Shown here: positions 31,208-38,383 of the stretch, one piece after another
Position numbering within the stretch: the first letter of the stretch is position 1
Layout of the letters: each line of letters begins with the position of its first letter
Source of the DNA: Campylobacter hyointestinalis subsp. hyointestinalis
GTDB lineage: Bacteria > Campylobacterota > Campylobacteria > Campylobacterales > Campylobacteraceae
Assembly: GCF_013372145.1 (NCBI RefSeq)
Contig: NZ_CP053827.1
Span: 1,674,001-1,738,000, forward strand
Direction: 5' to 3'
DNA: 64,000 nucleotides
Translations under genes and position numbers: made by a program
Notes under the pieces: generated by a model
Told to the model about the DNA's origin: nothing
The model's database searches: none
What the model saw: the letters and a program-made list of their open reading frames with translations, nothing else

Positions 31208-31822
31208 CTAATTGCCGCGACTTCCAGGTTTAATAGCCTTGCTTCCAGTTTTACAAAGAGGACAAGTACTAGGCTCATATATCTCAAACTCAAAATTTCC
31301 AAGAGCAAAAAGAGGCTTATCAAACGGCAATTTACAGCTAACTTTTGCTTCGTTATTTAAATTTGCAACTTTACAAAAACCGCGATTTGCAAGTGCAGCA
31401 AACCCAACAACCACACCGCCGTTTTCTTCTATGATCTTTGCACTTTCTAAAGCCGATCCGCCAGTCGTGATGATATCTTCGCAAATGATAAATCTCTCGC
31501 CTTTGCTGACATTAAAACCGCGTCTTAGACTCATGACTTTCTCAACCCTCTCAGTAAAGATAAATCTCTTTTTACCTGCACGTGCAAGCTCATAACCTGC
31601 TAAAATTCCGCCCAGTGCTGGAGAGCAAACGCTGTCAAACAAAACCCCAGCTTTTTCTATCACTCTAAAAAGCTCATCGGCTAATTTACCAGCCAAAATA
31701 GGATCCTCAAGCACCTTTGCGCTTTGGAGATAGTACTCTGAATGATTTCCACTACTTAGCAAAAAATGCCCTTTTAGATACGCCTTTGCATCACGATAAA
31801 TTTCTTCTAAATTCATAATCAA
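31208..31822 (-). CDS. pyrE: Orotate phosphoribosyltransferase
   Basis: The 204-residue enzyme makes OMP from orotate and PRPP. The PRPP-binding motif is [19 protein letters not shown], and the N-terminus has [14 protein letters not shown]. The C-terminus extends into [21 protein letters not shown], a small Cys-pair tail found in the epsilonproteobacterial type. It overlaps frr by four bases (ATGA). Confidence 0.93.
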   Translation of the reverse strand: MIMNLEEIYRDAKAYLKGHFLLSSGNHSEYYLQSAKVLEDPILAGKLADELFRVIEKAGVLFDSVCSPALGGILAGYELARAGKKRFIFTERVEKVMSLRRGFNVSKGERFIICEDIITTGGSALESAKIIEENGGVVVGFAALANRGFCKVANLNNEAKVSCKLPFDKPLFALGNFEFEIYEPSTCPLCKTGSKAIKPGSRGN

Positions 31823-32376
31823 ACCTTTAAAAGCTCAGCCTCTTTTTCTTTAACGATCTGATCCACTTTTGCGATATAGCTATCTGTTATTTTTTGAACC
31901 TCGTCGTAACCTTTTTTTATCTCATCTTCACTTGCTAACTTGTCTTTTTCTATCTTTTTAACTTCGTCATTTGCGTCTTTTCTGATATTTCTTATGGCGA
32001 CTTTCGCCTTTTCGCCCATAGATTTCGCCTCTTTTGCATTTTTTTGTCTATCTTCTGTAGTCATCGGAGGAAAAAATAACTTAACGCTTTCGCCATCATT
32101 GTTCGGATTGACGCCGATATTTGCAGCTTGTATAGAAGAAGCTATGGCTTTTAGCATACTTTTTTCCCAAGGAGTGATAGAGATAGTGCTAGCATCTGTA
32201 GTAAGGACTGTAGCAACTTGATTTAACGGTGTAGGACTGCCATAATAATCAACATAGATATGATCTACTATATTTATACTTACTTTACCGGTTCTAAGTG
32301 TGCCAAAATCACGTTTTAAAGCCTCTAATGCTTTATCGCAGTGAGCTTTTTGATCGTTATAAATTTCATTTAACAT
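31819..32376 (-). CDS. frr: Ribosome recycling factor
   Basis: The 185-residue protein matches RRF along its length ([37 protein letters not shown], and the Lys-rich C-terminal helix). It splits post-termination ribosomes together with EF-G. It is coupled to pyrE downstream by a four-base overlap and follows the deacetylase gene by two bases. Confidence 0.96.
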   Translation of the reverse strand: MLNEIYNDQKAHCDKALEALKRDFGTLRTGKVSINIVDHIYVDYYGSPTPLNQVATVLTTDASTISITPWEKSMLKAIASSIQAANIGVNPNNDGESVKLFFPPMTTEDRQKNAKEAKSMGEKAKVAIRNIRKDANDEVKKIEKDKLASEDEIKKGYDEVQKITDSYIAKVDQIVKEKEAELLKV

Positions 32377-32378
32377 TT

Positions 32379-33326
32379 TTATTCCTTTACTATGAGTTGT
32401 GTTGCGGTTTTGTGTTTGTCTGTTATTATTATTCTAACTCGTCTTTTGTTTATCTTTTCAAAGATTTTTTCATCGATCATGCCGTTATTTACTTTTACTT
32501 TTCTAGTTCCAAGTCCGGTTACATATAAGTAAGTTTCGGTCGTATTTTCGTCTATTTTAGCCACTACTTTATCTAAGATATTGTTTTTTGGATATGCTAA
32601 AGGTAAGATAAAATCGGCTTTTAAAAATTTGCTTGATAACATAGCTTTTAAATTTGTTCCATTCATCGAGGGAATTCTATCTAAGTTCAAGAGATCCGCG
32701 TCTTCGTTTATGGCGCCAGAGTTTTGGTTAAATGCACCATCAAATTTATATTCTTTTGTCAATCTTTTAACATCAGCATCATACTCGCCGTATGGATAGC
32801 TAAAATATTTTGGTTTAAATCCTAGTTCATTTTCAAATACATTTATACCTTGCTCAAAGTCGTATTTAAGCTCTTCATCTCCTAAACTAGCCATATTGTG
32901 ATGAGAATAACTATGATAAGCCACCGATGCACCAGGATATTTTTGTATCTCTTTTATATCTTCAAAGGTCAAAAAATCACCGTATTTTTTAGCCGAAGCT
33001 TCCACGTATATAAAAAGAGTAAAAGGATAGCCAAATTCCTTAAAGATCTCAAATCCATTTTTATAAAAGCTCTTGTATCCATCATCTATAGTAAGAGCTA
33101 TCCAGTTATCAGGAACTGGTTTTTTATCTTTGACATATTCTACTAACTTATCTAAAGGAACTATCTCATAACCTTTATCTTTGAAAAATTGAAACTGTTC
33201 GCGAAGATTTTGTGATGAAATATTTGTACTTGGATATCTGCTATCATCAAATCTATGATAAATGAGCACATGCCCATCAGCAAACATCCAGTGTACGAAA
33301 GTTAGTAAAAACAGTAACGACCGCAT
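32379..33326 (-). CDS. Exported polysaccharide-deacetylase-fold protein
   Basis: The 315-residue protein has a short signal peptide ([17 protein letters not shown]) and a NodB-type domain with [10 protein letters not shown] (catalytic Asp pair) and [12 protein letters not shown] (metal-binding His residues), followed by SYPYGEYD. It probably removes acetyl groups from a cell-wall or capsular sugar in the periplasm. Its start overlaps the secG stop by one base. Confidence 0.82.
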   Translation of the reverse strand: MRSLLFLLTFVHWMFADGHVLIYHRFDDSRYPSTNISSQNLREQFQFFKDKGYEIVPLDKLVEYVKDKKPVPDNWIALTIDDGYKSFYKNGFEIFKEFGYPFTLFIYVEASAKKYGDFLTFEDIKEIQKYPGASVAYHSYSHHNMASLGDEELKYDFEQGINVFENELGFKPKYFSYPYGEYDADVKRLTKEYKFDGAFNQNSGAINEDADLLNLDRIPSMNGTNLKAMLSSKFLKADFILPLAYPKNNILDKVVAKIDENTTETYLYVTGLGTRKVKVNNGMIDEKIFEKINKRRVRIIITDKHKTATQLIVKE

Positions 33327-33652
33327 TATTTAGCTGGTGCAACCGGTGCTGCTGGAGCCTCTGTTGTAGCTGGTGCTGGTACTATGGATTCTTTAAACTC
33401 ATCAGTATTTACAACTGAATTTCTTAAGCTTTGGTTATAAGTATAGCCAAGAGCCAATGTGTTTAATATAAACAATAACCCCATAAAAAATGTAAATTTT
33501 GCTAGAAATCCCGCAGGACCTTTTGCGCCAAATAGACTTTCATTGCTTCCGCTATATGCGCCAAGACCGATCGAAGAACTTTTTTGAAGTAAAATAGCTA
33601 TTGTTATGATAACGGCTAGCATAAATTGTAGAACTAATAAAACTGAACTCAC
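33326..33652 (-). CDS. secG: Preprotein translocase subunit SecG
   Basis: The 108-residue protein has two membrane helices (LLVLQFMLAVIITIAILLQ and FTFFMGLLFILNTLALGY) joined by the SecG loop SSSIGLGAYSGSNESLFGAKGPAGFLAK. An Ala/Pro-rich tail follows. It is part of SecYEG and is the first gene of the operon running to the RDD gene. Confidence 0.93.
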   Translation of the reverse strand: MSSVLLVLQFMLAVIITIAILLQKSSSIGLGAYSGSNESLFGAKGPAGFLAKFTFFMGLLFILNTLALGYTYNQSLRNSVVNTDEFKESIVPAPATTEAPAAPVAPAK

Positions 33653-33750
33653 AAATATCCTTTTAGTAGATTATTAACTCATGATTATAGCAGTAAATAT
33701 ATAAAATTTAGTTAAAAAGTGCCGCTGTTAAAAAGCGACACTTTGAAAAA

Positions 33751-34431
33751 CTACTCGTTTTTACTAAATATGCCAAGAAGTTGAAGTAGTGAAATAAATA
33801 AATTTAGTATATCAAGATACAAAGCAACCGCCGCTAAAACAGGACTATCATATCCACCGCGAATTATCATTTGAGTATCATAAAGTATGTATGCGCTAAA
33901 AAGTATAGCTCCGATAGCCGCTACAACAGTTGCTAAAATAGCACTTTGGAAAAATAAATTTAGTAAGCTTGCAACCACTATAACTATCAAAGTTATAAAT
34001 AGCATTTTGCCCATAGCCGAAAAGTCTTTTTTTGTGTTAAACGCAAAAACAGTTAAACCACCAAAAGCAACGCTAGTCATCAAAAATGCTTGAGTGATGA
34101 TGTGTCCCATACCAGCGCCGATATAAGTATTTAGCACAGGACCAAGAGTAAGACCGCTTACAAACGTAAATCCAAAAAGCATTACCAAAGCCAAAGTAGG
34201 ATTTTTCCTAGAAAACATAAGTCCAAAAAGTAGTGCAAACTCTACTATAAGAAGCATCCAGCTAAATGACTTAACATAATCAACACCGATATAAGCTCCC
34301 GCAGTTGCTGCTAAAAGTGATGCGGTAAGAAGTTTATAAGTCTGTTTTACGAATTCAGCTCTAGCAGTTTGAACACTGCTTGATTCTTCTACGCCAACAT
34401 CTTGAGTATAATTTCTGTCATATAAACTCAT
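33751..34431 (-). CDS. Bax inhibitor-1 / YccA-family membrane protein
   Basis: A protein of about 226 residues with seven hydrophobic helices in the BI-1/YccA pattern (QAFLMTSVAFGGLTVFAF; AYILYDTQMIIRGG; LYLDILNLFISLLQLLGIF). E. coli YccA modulates the FtsH protease; relatives are proposed Ca2+ leak channels. The frame runs 34 codons further upstream, but the ATG at 34431 (MSLYDRNYTQ), with a Shine-Dalgarno AAAGGAGA, is the right start. Confidence 0.9.
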   Translation of the reverse strand: MSLYDRNYTQDVGVEESSSVQTARAEFVKQTYKLLTASLLAATAGAYIGVDYVKSFSWMLLIVEFALLFGLMFSRKNPTLALVMLFGFTFVSGLTLGPVLNTYIGAGMGHIITQAFLMTSVAFGGLTVFAFNTKKDFSAMGKMLFITLIVIVVASLLNLFFQSAILATVVAAIGAILFSAYILYDTQMIIRGGYDSPVLAAVALYLDILNLFISLLQLLGIFSKNE

Positions 34432-34564
34432 TTTGTCTCCTTTTAAATTTTTGGCGAGTTTATCCAAAAATGATAAATATATAATAAATTTTGTTTTATG
34501 TTTATAAAACACAAAATTTAAAAAATAATTCACTATATAAATTTAAAAAATTTAGCAAATACTC

Positions 34565-34595
34565 TTGACATACACCTACTGTTATGCTTTATAAT
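34565..34595 (+). promoter_or_regulatory. MerR-type promoter (TTGACA-N19-TATAAT) of the Tat/redox operon
   Basis: TTGACA at 34565-34570 and TATAAT at 34590-34595 are 19 bases apart. The spacer (TACACCTACTGTTATGCTT) differs by only three bases from the spacer of the promoter at 57175-57205 near the merR gene. A 19-base spacer with a central dyad is the hallmark of MerR-activated promoters. The first downstream gene starts at 34621. Confidence 0.8.
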
Positions 34596-34620
34596 TTTTC
34601 AAAATAGCAAAGGGAAAAAA

Positions 34621-35289
34621 TGAATCATCGCAGAAACTTCATCAAAAAAACAGCGACTTTAGGTGCTTTTATAAGCTTTGGAGGTATAAACTCACTTTTT
34701 GCAAACAAAAGGATCCATCTATGCAACAAAAAGTTTTGATCGTTTCAGGACATACAAATTTACAAGGCGATTCAGTAGCAAATAAAAATATCATAGCAAA
34801 TTTAAAAGAGTTGTTGCCCTCATCTACCATAATAGATTTGGGAAGTATGGATTATAAATTTGACGTAAAAAAGAACAGCAACTACTTTTAGATCACGATA
34901 TTATCGTTATGCAATTTCCACTATTTTGGTATTCGTGGCCCTCAGCTATGCAAAAATGGGTAGAGGACATCTTTACTCACGGCTTTTCTCACGGAAGCAC
35001 CGGAAATAAACTAAAAGGAAAAAAGATTTTATTTTCTCTTACGACTGGAGCAAGTGAAGAAGCATATAGCAAAAACGGATTTATGAAACATGAAATAGGC
35101 GAATTTCTATACCCGATGGACGCTGTGGCAAATTTAGCTCAAATGCAAAATTTAGGTTTTGTCTGTACATATGGAGTTAGTTACTCTATGCGCTCATCTA
35201 AAAAAGATGAAATTCAAAGAAAAGCAAATGAACACGCCAAACGCGTAGTAGAAGCTCTACGATCATTTGAGCTTACTCGAAACGTCTAG
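34621..35289 (+). pseudogene. Tat-leader NAD(P)H oxidoreductase (flavodoxin-like), two frameshifts
   Basis: Three consecutive frame segments make one protein. A twin-arginine leader (MNHRRNFIKKTATLGAFISF) starts at 34621. A flavodoxin-like N-terminus (MQQKVLIVSGHTNLQGDS) starts at 34721. The remainder (VMQFPLFWYSWPSAMQKWVED to the stop at 35289) is NAD(P)H quinone-oxidoreductase-like. Adding one A to the A4 run at 34707-34710 and one to the A6 run at 34867-34872 restores a continuous ~223-residue frame. As it stands the gene is broken. It heads the operon behind the MerR-type promoter. Confidence 0.8.
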
Positions 35290-35320
35290 CAAATTTAAAT
35301 AAATTTATAAAGGAGAACGG

Positions 35321-36205
35321 ATGCAAAGTCGCAGAAATTTTATGAAAAATGGAGCTATTATCGCAGCTGGTGGTATGGCGCTTGGTGCAGATACACTAAA
35401 TGCAGCACAAAATACAGGAGCACAAATGAAAACAGATACTATACGAAATCTCACCCCAAAAGCTAAAGAAAACTTTATCGCTTTTTTAAAAACCACAGAA
35501 CTGCCGGTTGGATACAGTGATCCAGAATTTATAAGCAATTATATAAATTTCGCTTTTGATGAGAGTTTAGAAAAATCAGGCATAGATCATAAAACCGCGG
35601 TTTTGATCATTATGGCTAGCTTGGTGGCTTGTGGTGGAGAAAATGAGTACGAACATATGGTAAATGCAGCTTTAAACTTAGGAGTAGATACAGTAAGCAT
35701 AAAAGAGACCTTATACCACACTACTCCTTATGCAGGCATAGGAAAAACAGCGCAATTTACCAGAGCGATGAATGCGGTCTTTACTAAAAGAGGTATAGAT
35801 ACAAAGCAAAAATCAGAGCAAACCGTCTCTAAAGACGATCGATACGAAAAAGGCTTACAAGCACAAATTGATATATTTGGCGAGAGAATGAGAAACTACA
35901 AAGACTCATATACTCCAGACACTAGACATTTTGCCGACTTTCTAAGCGCTAATTGCTTTGGGGATTATTACACTAGAACCGGTTTGGATTTGAAATTTAG
36001 AGAACTACTTACGTTTGTGATACTAGCGAGTCTTGGTGGAGTGGAATCACAACTAAAAGCTCATATCACAGGAAATATAAGAGTAGGCAACGATAGAGCA
36101 AAACTCATATCAGTAGTCACACTTTTGGTGCCTTACATAGGCTATCCACGCTCACTAAATGCACTAAGTGCGATAAACGAAACCGCACCATATAAAGAAA
36201 AATAG
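35321..36205 (+). CDS. Tat-exported carboxymuconolactone-decarboxylase-like (AhpD fold) protein
   Basis: The 294-residue protein begins with a twin-arginine leader (MQSRRNFMKNGAIIAAGGMALG, cleavage probably near LNAA). It continues with two carboxymuconolactone decarboxylase/AhpD-type helical repeats (about residues 50-150 and 185-285). The usual CxxC of AhpD is not seen, so peroxidase activity is doubtful. An internal Met at residue 36 would give a leaderless form. It precedes the cupin gene by 9 bases in the same operon. Confidence 0.82.
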   Translation: MQSRRNFMKNGAIIAAGGMALGADTLNAAQNTGAQMKTDTIRNLTPKAKENFIAFLKTTELPVGYSDPEFISNYINFAFDESLEKSGIDHKTAVLIIMASLVACGGENEYEHMVNAALNLGVDTVSIKETLYHTTPYAGIGKTAQFTRAMNAVFTKRGIDTKQKSEQTVSKDDRYEKGLQAQIDIFGERMRNYKDSYTPDTRHFADFLSANCFGDYYTRTGLDLKFRELLTFVILASLGGVESQLKAHITGNIRVGNDRAKLISVVTLLVPYIGYPRSLNALSAINETAPYKEK

Positions 36206-36214
36206 GGAGATAAA

Positions 36215-36709
36215 ATGAAAAAATTGCTATCAAGTTTAACCATCTTAACACTTTTAGGAGGAACGATTATGGCTGATGAGGCTAAAAATTTCAAACAACC
36301 TTTTGAGCTTGGAGAAATAAATCCATACAGTAAATTTTTTACCGGCACAACATATCTAAATAACTTAGACAATGGAAAAAGCGGTAGAAAAGTAAATATA
36401 TCTAACGTAACTTTCGAGCCTTGCAGTCGCACAGACTGGCACTATCACACAGCAGGACAAGCTCTAGTAGTTACAGCAGGAAGCGGAATTTATAAAAGCG
36501 CTGGTAAAGTAGCTAGGATAATCGAACCAGGAGACATAGTCAAGATAGATCCAAATGAAAAACATTTTCACGCCGGCGGAGCTACTACGTGGATGGCTCA
36601 TTTATCGATCATGGATGCTAAAGACAATAAAACAGTTTGGTTAGAAAAAGTAAGTGATGAAGAGTATAAGGCTGCTACTAAAGAAGCGACTAAACAGTCA
36701 AATGATTAA
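36215..36709 (+). CDS. Exported cupin-domain protein
   Basis: The 164-residue protein has a Sec-type signal peptide (KKLLSSLTILTLLGGTIMA) and a single cupin barrel with metal-binding motifs DWHYHTAGQALVVTAGSG and PGDIVKIDPNEKHFHAG. Cupins of this small type are often found with carboxymuconolactone decarboxylases. The substrate is unknown. It lies between the CMD-like gene and a flavodoxin-fold oxidoreductase gene. Confidence 0.85.
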   Translation: MKKLLSSLTILTLLGGTIMADEAKNFKQPFELGEINPYSKFFTGTTYLNNLDNGKSGRKVNISNVTFEPCSRTDWHYHTAGQALVVTAGSGIYKSAGKVARIIEPGDIVKIDPNEKHFHAGGATTWMAHLSIMDAKDNKTVWLEKVSDEEYKAATKEATKQSND

Positions 36710-36718
36710 AGGATAGAT

Positions 36719-37282
36719 ATGAAAAAACTACTTTTAGGGCTTATGCTGATCTTTGGTGCTGCTTTTGGGGAAGATGCGCCGGTAAAAACACTCATCATCG
36801 CTTCTCATCCCTACAAAGAAACAAGCACGTTTTTTAAAGGACTTAAAGAAGCGGCGCAAACTGTCGGCAACGTGACTATTCGTGATTTGGAAGAAATTTA
36901 TGGTTATGACACGCGATCTATCGACGGTGAAAAAGAGCGCCAGATCACACGCGAACATGAGCGGATCGTGTTTTTATTTCCGACTCACTGGTTTAACATC
37001 ACACCTATGATGAAGGCCTATCTAAATGAAACGTGGGGAAGTGTCGGTCCAGGGCTATGGCAAGGCAAAGAAATGTTAGTAGTTTCTACGGCTGCTGGAG
37101 GAGCGTCTACATACGGTAAAAACGGACGTATAGGAATGGAATTAGCGGACGTATTTACACCTATGAAAGCAAGCGCACTACATTGTGGTATGACGTATCT
37201 ACCGCCGCTTGTATTTCAAGGAGTGAGCCACTCGCAACTACCAAAATATCAAGAAGCATTTATAGAAAGGCTGAGTAAATAG
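36719..37282 (+). CDS. Exported NAD(P)H oxidoreductase (MdaB/KefF-like flavodoxin fold)
   Basis: The 187-residue protein has an N-terminal signal peptide (KKLLLGLMLIFGAAFG) ahead of a flavodoxin-like fold (LIIASHPYKETSTFFKGL...FLFPTHWFNITPMMKAYLNETWG). Relatives reduce quinones with NAD(P)H in the cytosol. A secretion signal on such an enzyme is unusual. It is the last gene of the operon starting at 34621. Confidence 0.82.
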   Translation: MKKLLLGLMLIFGAAFGEDAPVKTLIIASHPYKETSTFFKGLKEAAQTVGNVTIRDLEEIYGYDTRSIDGEKERQITREHERIVFLFPTHWFNITPMMKAYLNETWGSVGPGLWQGKEMLVVSTAAGGASTYGKNGRIGMELADVFTPMKASALHCGMTYLPPLVFQGVSHSQLPKYQEAFIERLSK

Positions 37283-37477
37283 CCAAAAAATCATAGATAG
37301 ATGATACTTAATGGCATTTGGATTATTAAATTTATAGCCAAATACCATTTTGATATTCTATGAAAATTATCATTTATGAGATATTGGCTTGTATTATTAA
37401 AATATCACTTATATCTTGCTAAAATATTATGCTAATATAAAAACTAGCTTTAGTCTATTTCTTAAAGTTTGCTTTAT

Positions 37478-37752
37478 CTAGCTTTCCCATTGATTTTCTT
37501 TGTAGATACCTAAAACAATTATTGTATCATCTTGAATTAAAAAAGGTATAACATAACCTTTAAAAATAAAATCCCTTATGTTGTCGTTATCGCTCGTAAC
37601 TGATTTTCTAAATCTAAAAGGCATATTTGATAAATCTTTGCTTTTTACTAATAGCTCATTTTAAAAGCTCTAGTCCTTGCCTTGCTGTCTTGTGCGATAA
37701 ATTTAAAAATAATGTGTAGCTCTGATTTAAAACGTTCGCTAAATTTTACCAT
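37478..37752 (-). pseudogene. RelE/ParE-type toxin, frameshifted
   Basis: From ATG 37752 the frame reads MVKFSERFKSELHIIFKFIAQDSKARTRAFK and then stops. Adding one A at the 37659-37662 run restores NELLVKSKDL...IRDFIFKGYVIPFLIQDDTIIVLGIYKENQWES to a TAG at 37478-37480. The restored protein is a close relative of the intact toxin at 48106-48411 (both have IRD-IFKGYV-PFLI). The start overlaps the antitoxin stop, so the antitoxin gene is now without an active partner here. Confidence 0.75.
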
Positions 37753-37976
37753 TGTTCGCTTTCTTTGATTAGCTCTTCAGTAGAATAAAGCTTAACGGCG
37801 CCGTTTAACACTTCATCAACCCTATTTTTATAATCGGCTTTTAGCTCTGATAAGCTGTTATAACTCTTTGGCTGTGGCGCTTCATTCTTGATAATCTCTG
37901 CGTTGGGGTTGCACTTTACAAGCTCTAAAATGGCATTTATGAGTGTATCGTTGCCCTTTATTGTGATACTTTGCAT
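37746..37976 (-). CDS. Antitoxin-like protein of a RelE/ParE-type module
   Basis: The 76-residue protein starts with an N-terminal strand-rich segment and has an acidic C-terminus with DYKNRVDEVLNGAVKLYSTEELIKESEQW. This resembles the C-terminus of the second antitoxin at 48411-48689 (VVNRVQNGTEKFYSSDEF). The toxin gene downstream is frameshifted. An antitoxin that outlives its toxin can neutralise a related toxin, here possibly the intact one 10 kb away. Confidence 0.65.
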   Translation of the reverse strand: MQSITIKGNDTLINAILELVKCNPNAEIIKNEAPQPKSYNSLSELKADYKNRVDEVLNGAVKLYSTEELIKESEQW

Positions 37977-38091
37977 TAGATGACCTTTTTTGCTTTTTAT
38001 GTATAATATCGAAACAAAGTTAAAAAATGCTTTTATAGTATTTATGAGCTACTCCTAAACTATGTTAATATTTAAGTTGTTTTGCTTTAGC

Positions 38092-38250
38092 TTATTTTTT
38101 AGTTAGTTGTGGTATAGTTTTGGTATTAGCCGATGAAAAATGCTCTTTGCTGGTATTCATTTGCACCCCGAGCACTTGTTGCTTACGTTGAGATTTGGGT
38201 GTCTCAACCACCGGCTTATTATTCAAAATCTTTTTATCGGTTTCACTCAT
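38092..38250 (-). CDS. Small hypothetical protein sharing its N-terminus with the 777-aa toxin
   Basis: A 52-residue frame begins MSETDKKILNNKPVVETPKSQ. The large nuclease-like protein at 38384-40717 begins MSQTNKNILNNTQTISQPNK, so both share an MS-T-K-ILNN start. Its ATG overlaps the stop of the preceding small frame (ATGA), suggesting coupled translation. It may be a truncated paralogue or a targeting tag. No family recognised. Confidence 0.45.
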   Translation of the reverse strand: MSETDKKILNNKPVVETPKSQRKQQVLGVQMNTSKEHFSSANTKTIPQLTKK

Positions 38251-38375
38251 TTTTTATCGCTTGTTTTAGTAGCGATATACGCCATATTCGGATTTTTAAA
38301 ACTATTACCGGCATAATCTTGATAGCCTATAAGCATTTTGATAGTATTGTAAATATCCCTTTTATTTTTAAACAT
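38247..38375 (-). CDS. Small hypothetical protein
   Basis: A 42-residue frame (MFKNKRDIYNTIKMLIGYQDYAGNSFKNPNMAYIATKTSDKK) starts 9 bases after the stop of the 777-residue gene and overlaps the next small frame by four bases. Its position suits an immunity or accessory peptide, but nothing in the sequence proves it. Confidence 0.4.
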   Translation of the reverse strand: MFKNKRDIYNTIKMLIGYQDYAGNSFKNPNMAYIATKTSDKK

Positions 38376-38383
38376 TTTTTATA

